Assembly: GCA_913057775.1 (NCBI GenBank)
Contig: CAJXOG010000001.1
Location: forward strand, 604,031 to 668,030
Length of the DNA stretch: 64,000 bases
Direction of reading: 5' to 3'
Origin: an uncultured Fodinibius sp.
GTDB lineage: Bacteria; Bacteroidota; Rhodothermia; Balneolales; Balneolaceae
In this document: positions 1 through 9,296 of the stretch, one piece after another
Position numbering within the stretch: position 1 is the first letter of the stretch
Layout: every line of letters starts with the position of its first letter
Translations under genes and position numbers: made by a program
The notes under the pieces: model-generated
The model's input: only the letters and a program-made list of their open reading frames with translations
Database searches by the model: none
Told to the model about the DNA's origin: nothing

Positions 1-774
1 GGATTGGGTGGCTTAATTGCTATGGGGGCACTGTTTCTGACGCTGCTCGATTTTGTAATTATGCCGGCCTATACCAATTATAATGAAGGTGTTACCGTAC
101 CCGATATTACTCAGATTGCGCTAGATGAAGCTCAGGAACGTCTTTCTTCTTACGGTTTGCGATACGAAGTTGCCGAACGTCGATCAAATTCAGCTTATCC
201 GGCTGATTATGTGATCGACCAAATGCCGGCAGCGGCAGAAATTGTAAAGCCAAATCGCAAGGTTTATCTCACTGTTAATACAGAGGCAAATCCCACCGTT
301 CAAGTTCCAAAGGTCGTAGACCTGTCACTCCGTAACGCTCGGATTCAGCTGGAAAATTACGGGTTGCGAGTGGGTACCATCAGCTATGAATCATCCCGAT
401 TTAAAAACGTTGTGTTGCGCCAGTCGGTACCGGCCGAAAATGTTGTACCCAAAGGTACCATGGTTGATTTAGCGGTAAGTGACGGCCTTGGTGAAAAAAT
501 GGTGGACATCCCTAATATCAAGGGATTACGTCTTTCTGAAGCACAACAAAAATTACAGAAAGTAGGTTTGCGTATTGGTGAGATCCGGTTTCAACCAAGT
601 AAAGAATTTGACCCCAATGTCATCATCAATTACGAACCACAAAAAGATCAAATTACAGAAGGAGAAACACTGAAACTTATTGTCTCTGAACGATTTGAAG
701 TAAAAGAAGAAGATGAATCCGGAGCCGTCATTGACACCTCAAACGTATCCTCACCAGAAGATAATAACAACTAA
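1..774 (+). CDS. PASTA-domain protein with N-terminal TM segment (5' end may lie outside window)
   Basis: ORF with hydrophobic N-terminus followed by three PASTA-like repeats (VPDITQIALDEAQERLSSYGLRY; VPKVVDLSLRNARIQLENYGLRVG; IPNIKGLRLSEAQQKLQKVGLRIG); only a TTG start inside the window. Confidence 0.85.
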   Translation, partial: GLGGLIAMGALFLTLLDFVIMPAYTNYNEGVTVPDITQIALDEAQERLSSYGLRYEVAERRSNSAYPADYVIDQMPAAAEIVKPNRKVYLTVNTEANPTVQVPKVVDLSLRNARIQLENYGLRVGTISYESSRFKNVVLRQSVPAENVVPKGTMVDLAVSDGLGEKMVDIPNIKGLRLSEAQQKLQKVGLRIGEIRFQPSKEFDPNVIINYEPQKDQITEGETLKLIVSERFEVKEEDESGAVIDTSNVSSPEDNNN

Positions 775-779
775 TTGAT

Positions 780-1466
780 ATGGATTTTACGCTGCCCATT
801 TTAGCCCCTTCAATTTTAGCATCCGACTATACACGCCTCGGCGAAGAAATCGACAAATGTAATCAAGCCGATATACAGTGGTTGCACTGTGATATTATGG
901 ATGGCCATTTTGTTCCTAATATCAGCTACGGCCCCAAATTTGTAGAAGCGACCGGAAGCTGTTCAGACGCCTTTCTAGATGTTCATTTGATGATTGAAAA
1001 TCCAGATCAATATATCGAACGTTTTGTTGATGCCGGCGCCGATCAGATTACTGTACACCAAGAGGCCTGTCCCCATTTACATCGCACCATTCAAAAAATT
1101 CACAATTACGGAATTACTGCAGGAGTTGCTATAAATCCGGCTACCTCTCTACAAACGGTTGAACCGGTTATTAACGATGTGGATTTAGTTCTTCTGATGA
1201 GTGTGAATCCCGGTTTTGGCGGACAATCCTTTATCGAAAATACCTATCAGCGCTTGCAAAAAATGAACGTTATGCGTGATGAATACGGTGCCGGTTTTCT
1301 TATCGAGGTGGATGGTGGCGTAAACCTCGATAATATCCAGAAAGTTACCCAGTGCGGTGCTGATGTTCTAGTAGCCGGGAGCGCTGTATTTAAGGCCAAA
1401 AACATCCCGAAACGAATTGAAAATCTGACACAGAAAGCAAAAATGGGGAAAGGAACAATTGCTTAA
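780..1466 (+). CDS. rpe: Ribulose-phosphate 3-epimerase
   Basis: LAPSILASDYTRLGEEI, HCDIMDGHFVPNISYGP, DLVLLMSVNPGFGGQSFI, EVDGGVN motifs. Confidence 0.96.
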   Translation: MDFTLPILAPSILASDYTRLGEEIDKCNQADIQWLHCDIMDGHFVPNISYGPKFVEATGSCSDAFLDVHLMIENPDQYIERFVDAGADQITVHQEACPHLHRTIQKIHNYGITAGVAINPATSLQTVEPVINDVDLVLLMSVNPGFGGQSFIENTYQRLQKMNVMRDEYGAGFLIEVDGGVNLDNIQKVTQCGADVLVAGSAVFKAKNIPKRIENLTQKAKMGKGTIA

Positions 1467-1549
1467 ATCACTTTTATCCGATTTACAAAAAATTCATACT
1501 ATTTCCTTATTTTAGGAGTTCAGATTTCTAATTAAAATAGAGGCCATTT

Positions 1550-2554
1550 ATCGCAGAACAATCGACCATTAGCGAAGAAACCTATCAAATAGATGATGTT
1601 GAGCCCGTCCTAATTTTGGGTTTTCAGGACGAATATCTGAAAAAGATTGACGAGGCTTATCCCGATTCCAAAATTACGGCACGGGGTAATACGATAAAAA
1701 TATCGGGACCGAAAGAAGACTGTAGGGAGCTCTTGGAAGTTTTTAGTGAGCTCGAACGCATGGCTTCGCGCAATGAGGATCTTACTGAGAGCGATCTCGA
1801 AACCGTCCTCGCTCTAAAGCATAGTGACCGCGAAAGTGAAAAACCCAATCCACTTCGCGATACCCGTATTTCGGGCGATTTCATTCTCAATACGCACACC
1901 GGGGATGCCGTTACAGCTAAAACCCCGGGACAAAAAGATATCGTCGAAGCTGCGAATACAAATGATATTGTATTCACGATTGGTCCGGCGGGAACCGGTA
2001 AAACCTATACCTCGGTAGCGTTGGCCGTGCGAGCCCTGAAAGAACGCAAGGTTAAAAAAATTGTGCTGGCACGTCCGGCCGTTGAAGCCGGGGAAACACT
2101 TGGATTTTTACCCGGTGATCTGCGCGAAAAGATTGATCCCTACCTGCGACCGCTCTATGATGCGCTGGAAGATATGATTGAATATGATCGGCTGGAGCTT
2201 CATCTGGCTAAAAACAGCATCGAAATCGCTCCCTTGGCTTACATGCGTGGACGAACACTCAACAACGCATTTGTGATTTTGGATGAGGCTCAAAACGCCA
2301 CGAATATGCAGATGAAGATGTTTTTAACACGTATTGGTTTTAACAGCAAAGCCATTATTACAGGTGATATTACCCAAACCGACCTTCCCCGAAAACATCA
2401 GTCCGGCCTAATTTCAATCCAAAAAATATTAAAAGATATCGACGGCATTTCTTTTGTCTATCTTGATGAAAATGATGTTGTTCGGCATAAATTGGTACGA
2501 GACATCATCGAGGCTTACGACAAGTACGAAAATAAAAATGATAAGAAATCGTAG
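1550..2554 (+). CDS. PhoH-like ATPase (start uncertain; ORF track begins at TTG 1616 but homologous reading continues upstream)
   Basis: Walker A GPAGTGKTYTSVALAVRAL, LARPAVEAGETLGFLPGDLREKIDPYLRPLYDAL, FVILDEAQNAT. In-frame upstream codons read IAEQSTISEETYQIDDVEPVLI before the annotated TTG. Confidence 0.93.
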   Translation: MAEQSTISEETYQIDDVEPVLILGFQDEYLKKIDEAYPDSKITARGNTIKISGPKEDCRELLEVFSELERMASRNEDLTESDLETVLALKHSDRESEKPNPLRDTRISGDFILNTHTGDAVTAKTPGQKDIVEAANTNDIVFTIGPAGTGKTYTSVALAVRALKERKVKKIVLARPAVEAGETLGFLPGDLREKIDPYLRPLYDALEDMIEYDRLELHLAKNSIEIAPLAYMRGRTLNNAFVILDEAQNATNMQMKMFLTRIGFNSKAIITGDITQTDLPRKHQSGLISIQKILKDIDGISFVYLDENDVVRHKLVRDIIEAYDKYENKNDKKS

Positions 2555-2555
2555 C

Positions 2556-3347
2556 ATGGCAACTAAAGAACTCATTGCCCATCCCCTTTACGAAGGAACG
2601 TTTAGCGTCGGTCTGGATACAAAATTCAACCGAATTGATCGAGATGATCCGCCTGCCAAAGGAGCCCTGAAAATCTCTCTTAACCCTTTCTTAATTCAAT
2701 CGGGCAATAAAAACATTCTTTTTGATGTCGGGATCGGCGATTTTGGAGAGGATACCAGTACTGATCTCATCAAAGAAAATCTCGAGGAGCTAGGACTAAC
2801 AGAATACGATATTACCGATATTTTTGCCAGCCATCTACACTACGATCATATAGGCGGACTGGCAGGGCAATCATCGGGATACTGGGAACTGACTTTCCCC
2901 GAAGCAAATGTGTGGGTTTCCAAAAAGGGATGGGAAAAAGTGAGAGATATGGATGAGTATTATGACGATAAAAAAACGGAATTTATTCACTTCTTAGATG
3001 CTAAAGCTAAACTTCATTTTCTGGAGGAAGAGCATCAACCCTATCCCGAAGTAAAAGTCGAAAAGATTGGGGGACATACCGAATTTTCACAATTGCTACT
3101 TTTTAATGACGGTCACCAAAAATACCTGATGGCCGGTGATGTCTTAGCCACCCGCGGCGAAGTAAATCGAAAATTCGCGGCAAAATATGACTTTAATGCC
3201 GATCAAAGTATGGAAGCGCGAAAAACACTTACTCAAAAAGCCTATGAAGAAGAATACACGGTAATGGGATATCACGATACGCACCATCCCCTATTTAATT
3301 TATCCGACTATGACGAGCAACAGGGATATACAATTGAAGCTATTTAG
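2556..3347 (+). CDS. Metallo-beta-lactamase-fold hydrolase
   Basis: SHLHYDHIGGL motif plus downstream His/Asp ligands; ATG at 2556 (MATKELIAHPLYEG) is more plausible than the upstream ORF start. Confidence 0.9.
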   Translation: MATKELIAHPLYEGTFSVGLDTKFNRIDRDDPPAKGALKISLNPFLIQSGNKNILFDVGIGDFGEDTSTDLIKENLEELGLTEYDITDIFASHLHYDHIGGLAGQSSGYWELTFPEANVWVSKKGWEKVRDMDEYYDDKKTEFIHFLDAKAKLHFLEEEHQPYPEVKVEKIGGHTEFSQLLLFNDGHQKYLMAGDVLATRGEVNRKFAAKYDFNADQSMEARKTLTQKAYEEEYTVMGYHDTHHPLFNLSDYDEQQGYTIEAI

Positions 3348-3349
3348 AA

Positions 3350-4141
3350 ATGTCATTACCTACTTTCACCAACGATATTTTCAGCTTTCTCGATGAACAG
3401 GAACTCTCCCATGATATTGAAGCAGCGGTAATTTTGGGATCAGGTCTGGGTAGCTTTGCCGACCAGATCCAAGAATCATTAACCATTCCCTATGAGGATA
3501 TTCCCGGTATGCCGATCTCATCAGTACAGGGTCATGCCGGAGAGTTGATCTTCGGAGAGATAAACGAACGCTCAATGATAGCCTTTTCCGGACGTTTTCA
3601 TCATTATGAAGGATTTTCTTTCGAGGAAACTGCTACGCCGGTGTACATTGCTAATCATCTGGAAGCTAATAAACTTATTATTTCCAATGCTGCCGGAGCC
3701 ATTAATACCTCCTTTTCGGTTGGGGATTTGATGGTCATCGAGAGCGTGATACGTAACAATTTGGCAATATCTCCGCTGGGTAATTCCAAACACCAATACC
3801 AGCATCATCAATGGGTGCCAAAAGTCAGAAAAATTGCTGCAGACCTCGGGCTTGTTACCCAACTGGGCAATTACATGTACGTTACCGGGCCGAATTACGA
3901 GACCAAAGCAGAGATCAGATCCTTCCGAAAAATGGGTGCCGATGCTGTGGGGATGTCCACAGCTACCGAACTTTTTGAGGCTGCTCGACTCAACCTAAAA
4001 AGCACAGCTATTTCGCTAATTACTAACATGTCAACCGGTGTAACAGGTGAAAAACTTGACCACGATGAAGTTAAAGCTGCTGCCGATGCCCGGAAAGAGG
4101 ATTTTGCAAAGCTCGTCAAAGCACTCATTGAAAAATTATAA
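3350..4141 (+). CDS. Purine-nucleoside phosphorylase
   Basis: AAVILGSGLGSFADQI, GHAGELIFGEI, SFSGRFHHYEG-like, ISNAAGAIN, GADAVGMSTATE motifs. Confidence 0.94.
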   Translation: MSLPTFTNDIFSFLDEQELSHDIEAAVILGSGLGSFADQIQESLTIPYEDIPGMPISSVQGHAGELIFGEINERSMIAFSGRFHHYEGFSFEETATPVYIANHLEANKLIISNAAGAINTSFSVGDLMVIESVIRNNLAISPLGNSKHQYQHHQWVPKVRKIAADLGLVTQLGNYMYVTGPNYETKAEIRSFRKMGADAVGMSTATELFEAARLNLKSTAISLITNMSTGVTGEKLDHDEVKAAADARKEDFAKLVKALIEKL

Positions 4142-4157
4142 GCCACTTATAGGTAGG

Positions 4158-5639
4158 CTAAACATCAAGTGTCTTTTGACTGCCGTAGGTATCCAGATAC
4201 TGTTTTAGCTTCAGTTTTTTGCGCGTAGAATCGCTCGTCATATAACGTACCTTTCCGTAAATTGGGCGCTCTTGCCATGCACGATCAAAGCGACCAAAAA
4301 TCCAGAAAATACCTGAATAGCTATTGGGATCACGTCCATCAATGGCATAGCGATTATTTAGCTCAATCAGATAAGCTAGCGCAATTTCGGGATTGGGCGT
4401 CCATTCCAGCACTTTCTTGCCCCACAACATCCGAAGGTAATTTTGCATTACGCCTTCTTCTCTTAGCTGTGTCTGGGCGGCATTCCAGATCTCATCATGG
4501 GTTTGAGACTGTGCAAATTCTTCCAATTCATAAATATATTCCCGCGGATCGCTTTTATGCTCTTCAAGGGTCTCTAACGCCCAGTCCGGCAGCGTTTCGT
4601 ATTGATCGTAGTCAGGCTCATGATGCGCAAAATGGAACCCGACTTCCCGCCACGTTATTATCTCATCCAAAAATGCATCCACATTGGAGTCACCATTAAA
4701 GAATCCGCCGGTGGACCCTTTGTTAAATGTGATGTTATCCAGACTCCATCCTTCAGGTTGATGCTCCAACACGGTATCTACAATTTCGTACTGCGATATC
4801 TTGCCAAAGTGAAGCCAGGGACTTAATCCACTGGCAGCGTTTTCGTCAGGATCATTGCGATTCTCATCATATTTCGACAAGCCGTATTGAATAAACTGTC
4901 CCAGTTTACCCAGCGCTGCCCGTCGTGTTCCCTGTAATTCAATTTTACCCACATCATGATTTATAGGCAATGAGCTAATAAATTCTTCACGATTCTTAAA
5001 CTTTTCCTCTGCCGGCGGATATTTCGAAAGAAAGTCATCCTCCAACCTAATCTTCGCCTTATTTTCCAAATCTTCCAATGGATTTTTCTCCGGCGGATTC
5101 GTAAAACATTCCAAGAAATTCCGCTGCATAATCTTACGGAAAAAGTACGCGTTATAAGGCGCTTTATCCGTTAAACCCAACGGAATCAGTCCATTGGAAT
5201 CTATCGTTATATAGGGAACCTCTAATTTAGGGCCGACTTTTTCATTATGCTCTCGAATGATATAAACCGGAAATTCATCAGAAATTACGGTACAGGCATT
5301 TTCAGCTAACTCATATAGCAGACCACTACCCGCTCCCGATTTATCTTCCAGATACGAGTAATAATTTATATTATTCCCTTTAGCATACTCCAGGTTTTCC
5401 TCCATCCCCTCCATCAGAAAGTGATGAAACCGATCAGAAGCCCAGGGATAATCGCTTTTTAAGCCCTCATAAATTAAGAGCGGTTTACCAAGTTTATTTG
5501 CCCATCCTACAGCATATTCCAATGCATAATTGTACTGAAAGCGCCGATTAATCTGCATCCAATACAATACATAATTACCATCTGGGTTGGGCTCCTTCTC
5601 GTTTCGCTTAAAAACACGCTTACTGTTGATGTTTTTCAT
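4158..5639 (-). CDS. Deoxyribodipyrimidine photolyase, class II-like
   Basis: VLYWMQINRRFQYNYALEYA N-terminus, SGLSPWLHFGKIS, LRMLWGKKVLEWTPNPEIALAYLIELNNRYAIDGRDPNSYSGIFWIFGRFDRAWQERPIYGKVRYM. Confidence 0.88.
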   Translation of the reverse strand: MKNINSKRVFKRNEKEPNPDGNYVLYWMQINRRFQYNYALEYAVGWANKLGKPLLIYEGLKSDYPWASDRFHHFLMEGMEENLEYAKGNNINYYSYLEDKSGAGSGLLYELAENACTVISDEFPVYIIREHNEKVGPKLEVPYITIDSNGLIPLGLTDKAPYNAYFFRKIMQRNFLECFTNPPEKNPLEDLENKAKIRLEDDFLSKYPPAEEKFKNREEFISSLPINHDVGKIELQGTRRAALGKLGQFIQYGLSKYDENRNDPDENAASGLSPWLHFGKISQYEIVDTVLEHQPEGWSLDNITFNKGSTGGFFNGDSNVDAFLDEIITWREVGFHFAHHEPDYDQYETLPDWALETLEEHKSDPREYIYELEEFAQSQTHDEIWNAAQTQLREEGVMQNYLRMLWGKKVLEWTPNPEIALAYLIELNNRYAIDGRDPNSYSGIFWIFGRFDRAWQERPIYGKVRYMTSDSTRKKLKLKQYLDTYGSQKTLDV

Positions 5640-5662
5640 AATTAATTCTTGACCATTGATCT

Positions 5663-6646
5663 TTATTCAGGTGGAGCCATAAAAGCGGGACTTACCGGTT
5701 CTTCAACCATTTCCTCAACGATTTGCTCAATTTCCCGAACCTGCTGATCATTAAGTTCCCAGCCAAATACATTTTCAAATGTAACTTGTTCCGGCTTACG
5801 TGCACCCCATATAGCCGAGTCTACTCCCTTATCCAAAATCCAGCGAACGGCCAAGTGAATCACTTTTTGATTAAAGTTATCACCAGCATATTCTTTCAAC
5901 TTCTCCACTGCCGCCAGATGTTTAACAAAGGTTTCCCCTTGAAACTTCGGATCTGCATTACGACGCAGATCTCCTTTGTTAAACGTACGGTCTTTATTCA
6001 TTTTCCCAGATAACATCCCGCGACATAGCGCACCGTAGGTCAACAGTGTGATGTTATTTTCTTTACAATATGGGATGACATCCGTTTCAATACCGCGCTC
6101 AAATAAATTATATGGTGGCTGGCAAACATGAATGGGCGCCGTTTTCTGGAATTCATCCATCTGATCAGGGGAAAAGTTAGACACTCCAATAGCCTTTATT
6201 TTTCCACGGTCTAAAAGCTCTTGCAATGTCTCAGCCGTCTCTGCAAAATCAGTATTCAAATCCGGCCAATGCACCTGATAGATATCAATATAATCGGTTT
6301 GCAATCTGCGGAGCGAATCATCCACTTCCTTGAGGATACGATCGCGGGATGTATTCCTCTGGATATTACCTTCATCATCCCATTCCAGCCCAAATTTTGT
6401 AGCAAGCTGAATCTCATCCCGATTCCCAAACTCCTGCACAGCCTCACCGACCAGTTCTTCGCTCTTACCAAAACCATATACCGGAGCGGTATCAATAGTC
6501 GTCACCCCTTTCTGGAGCGCTTCTATTACCGTATCAACCGCCAACTGATCGTCAGATCCGCCCCACATCCAACCACCAATAGCCCATGTGCCAAGCGTAA
6601 CTCTCGAAATGTTGAAATTTAAATTGCTTACTTGCGTAAACTCCAT
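5663..6646 (-). CDS. Aldo/keto reductase
   Basis: TLGTWAIGGWMWGG, TIDTAPVYGFGKSEELVG, YIDIYQVHWPD, IGVSNFSPDQM motifs. Confidence 0.93.
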   Translation of the reverse strand: MEFTQVSNLNFNISRVTLGTWAIGGWMWGGSDDQLAVDTVIEALQKGVTTIDTAPVYGFGKSEELVGEAVQEFGNRDEIQLATKFGLEWDDEGNIQRNTSRDRILKEVDDSLRRLQTDYIDIYQVHWPDLNTDFAETAETLQELLDRGKIKAIGVSNFSPDQMDEFQKTAPIHVCQPPYNLFERGIETDVIPYCKENNITLLTYGALCRGMLSGKMNKDRTFNKGDLRRNADPKFQGETFVKHLAAVEKLKEYAGDNFNQKVIHLAVRWILDKGVDSAIWGARKPEQVTFENVFGWELNDQQVREIEQIVEEMVEEPVSPAFMAPPE

Positions 6647-6664
6647 AATTAATTATAGTTTTGA

Positions 6665-8239
6665 TTAACCTGAATAACGATCTAATTGATTTAAAAACTG
6701 ATTTGTTGATTCTTTAATGGCTTTTTTGTCCTTATCAGATTTCTTGTCATACATATTCACCATAAAACTGTTACGTCCGCTTACCTCAAAAGCTTCACGC
6801 TCTTCATCTACAAAATTCCAATATAAATAATTAAACGGGCAGGCTTTCTCACCTGTTTTCTTGGTTACGCTATATTCACACGACGTGCAATAATTGCTCA
6901 TCTTGTTGATATAGTTCCCGCTACTTACATACGGCTTCGAAGCAAGCACGCCTCCATCCGCAAACGTTGACATTCCCAACACATTGGGTAATACTACCCA
7001 TTCATAGGCGTCCACATAGGCAAACCAAAACCATCTGTTGAGCTCACGCGGATCTGTTCTGGTAAGATTACTAAAATTGCTTAATACCATAAGTCGCTGA
7101 ATGTGATGCGAATAGCCCTGCTCAATAACCGGCTTTAAGCTTTGCTGCAGGCAGTGCATGTTCGTATTACCGGTCCAAAATAATTCCGGGAGCGACTCAT
7201 CAAAATCAAGAAAATTAGTATCACGAACTTCCGGCATCATAGCCTCATAATAGATACGGACGAATTCACGCCATCCCAAAATTTGCCGCACCAATCCTTC
7301 AACCGAATTGATAGGCGCCTTACCATCCTTATAAGCCTGAATGGCCCGTTCACAAATTTCCCATGGCAACAGTAATCCGTTATTCAAATAAAGCGATAGT
7401 GTAGTATGGAAAAGCGTAGGTTCGTCCGTAGCCATGGCATCTTCATAGGGACCAAAATCAGCAAGCCGTTCTTCTAAAAACTCATCAAGCAGTTGGAGTG
7501 TCTGCTCTCGGGTTACCGCATATTGAAATCCATCCAGCTTACCAAAATGGTGCTGATGTCGATCTGACACAAGTTTTATTACTTCTTGAGTAATTGCATC
7601 CGGCTCAAAAGATGTAATATCGGGAACAGAATATCCTTTGGGCAGGGGTTCACGGTTATCCTCATCATAATTCCATTCTCCTCCTTCGGGCTCATCGCCA
7701 TTCATTAAATAACCGGTTTGCCTTCGCATATCCCGATAGAAATATTCCATACGGTAGCCGGGTTCAATATTCTCTTTCCAAGCATCTGAATCCGCAAAGA
7801 AGAAAGCGTTGGGAATTTCTGTAATCCTATCCTCAAACGCATTTTTCACCTCACGAAGTCGCTTGCGACTATCCCACTCCGAAGGCGTCATGTATGTAAG
7901 TGAAAAACTTTTATTTTCATTTAGAATCTCTGATACGCCACCATCAAAATGTTGATCAGTAGTATGGTAGTAAATAGGATAACCCTCTTCATAACACTTC
8001 ACTGCAAAGTGACGCATTGAACTGAGGACATAGGCCAATTTCTTTTTGTGATAAGGCAATGAAGCAGCTTTGGCTTTAGCCTCTATAAATATCAACAAAG
8101 GCTTTTCTTTGCGTATCCAATCGGGCCAGACCGACAAGTTTAACTGGTCGTGTAGAATAAAAATTGCTTGGTCAAAAGTATCCGGATCGGATTTATTTAT
8201 GCGGCTGTCAATTTCTTTTAGATACGGCCTAGATGACAT
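6665..8239 (-). CDS. Cryptochrome/photolyase-related protein (DPRP / FeS-BCP, CryB/PhrB-like)
   Basis: FILHDQLNLS N-terminus, HHIQRLMVLSNFSNL, RELNRWFWFAYVDAYEWVVLPNVLGMSTFADGG, C-terminal YCTSCEYSVTKKTGEKACPFNYLYWNF cysteine cluster. Confidence 0.88.
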   Translation of the reverse strand: MSSRPYLKEIDSRINKSDPDTFDQAIFILHDQLNLSVWPDWIRKEKPLLIFIEAKAKAASLPYHKKKLAYVLSSMRHFAVKCYEEGYPIYYHTTDQHFDGGVSEILNENKSFSLTYMTPSEWDSRKRLREVKNAFEDRITEIPNAFFFADSDAWKENIEPGYRMEYFYRDMRRQTGYLMNGDEPEGGEWNYDEDNREPLPKGYSVPDITSFEPDAITQEVIKLVSDRHQHHFGKLDGFQYAVTREQTLQLLDEFLEERLADFGPYEDAMATDEPTLFHTTLSLYLNNGLLLPWEICERAIQAYKDGKAPINSVEGLVRQILGWREFVRIYYEAMMPEVRDTNFLDFDESLPELFWTGNTNMHCLQQSLKPVIEQGYSHHIQRLMVLSNFSNLTRTDPRELNRWFWFAYVDAYEWVVLPNVLGMSTFADGGVLASKPYVSSGNYINKMSNYCTSCEYSVTKKTGEKACPFNYLYWNFVDEEREAFEVSGRNSFMVNMYDKKSDKDKKAIKESTNQFLNQLDRYSG

Positions 8240-8316
8240 TTTATAACATTTTATTCAATGAATGAGTTATATCAATATATTTAATGACTTCGAAGTTCCA
8301 CTAAAGTGTATTTACT

Positions 8317-8802
8317 ATGACCAAACCAATTATTGGAGTTATGGGTCCCGGTGATGGAGCCTCTCAAAAAGATATAGACAATGCCTATGAACTTGGGAAA
8401 TTGATTGCTGAGCAAAATTGGATTCTTTTAACAGGAGGAAGAAATTTGGGCGTGATGGAGGCTGCCTCTAAAGGAGCAAAGCATTCGGGAGGGTTAACTG
8501 TTGGTATTCTGCCATCCGAAAACAAAGACGGCATGTCCGAATTTGTTGATATCCCTATCTGTACGGGCTTGGGAAGTGCGCGTAATAATATCAACATCCT
8601 TACATCGGATGTGATAATAGCCTGTGGAACGGGTGCAGGAACCACCTCAGAAGTCATGTTAGCTCTTAAATCTGATAAACTGGTACTACTTTTAAATCCA
8701 TCAGAAAATTTGGTAAACCTGCTGGATGAACTGCCCTATCCTAAACCCAATCTTACCTCTTCTCCACAAAATGCTCTTGACCTAATTCGTCAAACTATGT
8801 AG
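8317..8802 (+). CDS. TIGR00725/LOG-like Rossmann protein
   Basis: IGVMGPGDGAS, LTGGRNLGVMEAASKGAKHSGGLTVGILP, ACGTGAGTTSEVMLAL. Confidence 0.85.
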   Translation: MTKPIIGVMGPGDGASQKDIDNAYELGKLIAEQNWILLTGGRNLGVMEAASKGAKHSGGLTVGILPSENKDGMSEFVDIPICTGLGSARNNINILTSDVIIACGTGAGTTSEVMLALKSDKLVLLLNPSENLVNLLDELPYPKPNLTSSPQNALDLIRQTM

Positions 8803-8912
8803 ATAATTTTCTTTTTCAGTTTGACAAAAAGATTAATACTATTATATTAGTATTAACTGATTAGGACTTAGCAATAAACAGAACTTTCCAATAATAATAC
8901 AATAGCAAATAG

Positions 8913-9296
8913 ATGAAAAAATCACTGACTCCACTTGGAGAAACAGAAATGGAAGTGCTCAATCACGTTTGGGATATGGGTGAAGCAACGGTAAAGCAAG
9001 TCCGTAAACGAATTTTAGAAGACCGGGAAGTAGCCTATACCACCATAATGACTGTTATGAAAAATCTGGCCGAAAAAGACTTGCTTAAATATCGTAAAGA
9101 TGGCGTAACGTACGTATACAGTCCTGCCCAAAAACCAGCGTCGGTCCGTTCAAATCTTATCAGTGATTTAATGAAAAAAGCGTTCAAGGGATCTCCCAAA
9201 GAGCTGGTGCAAGCTTTAGTGAACAGTGATGACTTGACGTCAAAGGACTTGAAAGAAATAAAATCTATGATTGATAACATGGAGGATGATCAATAA
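8913..9296 (+). CDS. BlaI/MecI/CopY-family transcriptional repressor
   Basis: LGETEMEVLNHVWDMGEATVKQVRKRI ... VAYTTIMTVMKNLAEKDLLKYRKDGVTYVYSP winged-helix. Confidence 0.93.
   Translation: MKKSLTPLGETEMEVLNHVWDMGEATVKQVRKRILEDREVAYTTIMTVMKNLAEKDLLKYRKDGVTYVYSPAQKPASVRSNLISDLMKKAFKGSPKELVQALVNSDDLTSKDLKEIKSMIDNMEDDQ

Noticed and set aside
1657-1977. Antisense and overlapping small ORFs throughout the ORF track (e.g. 1657-1977 -, 4262-4699 +, 16133-16657 +, 47949-48491 -)
   Set aside because: They lie opposite strongly supported genes and show no family motifs; treated as shadow ORFs.
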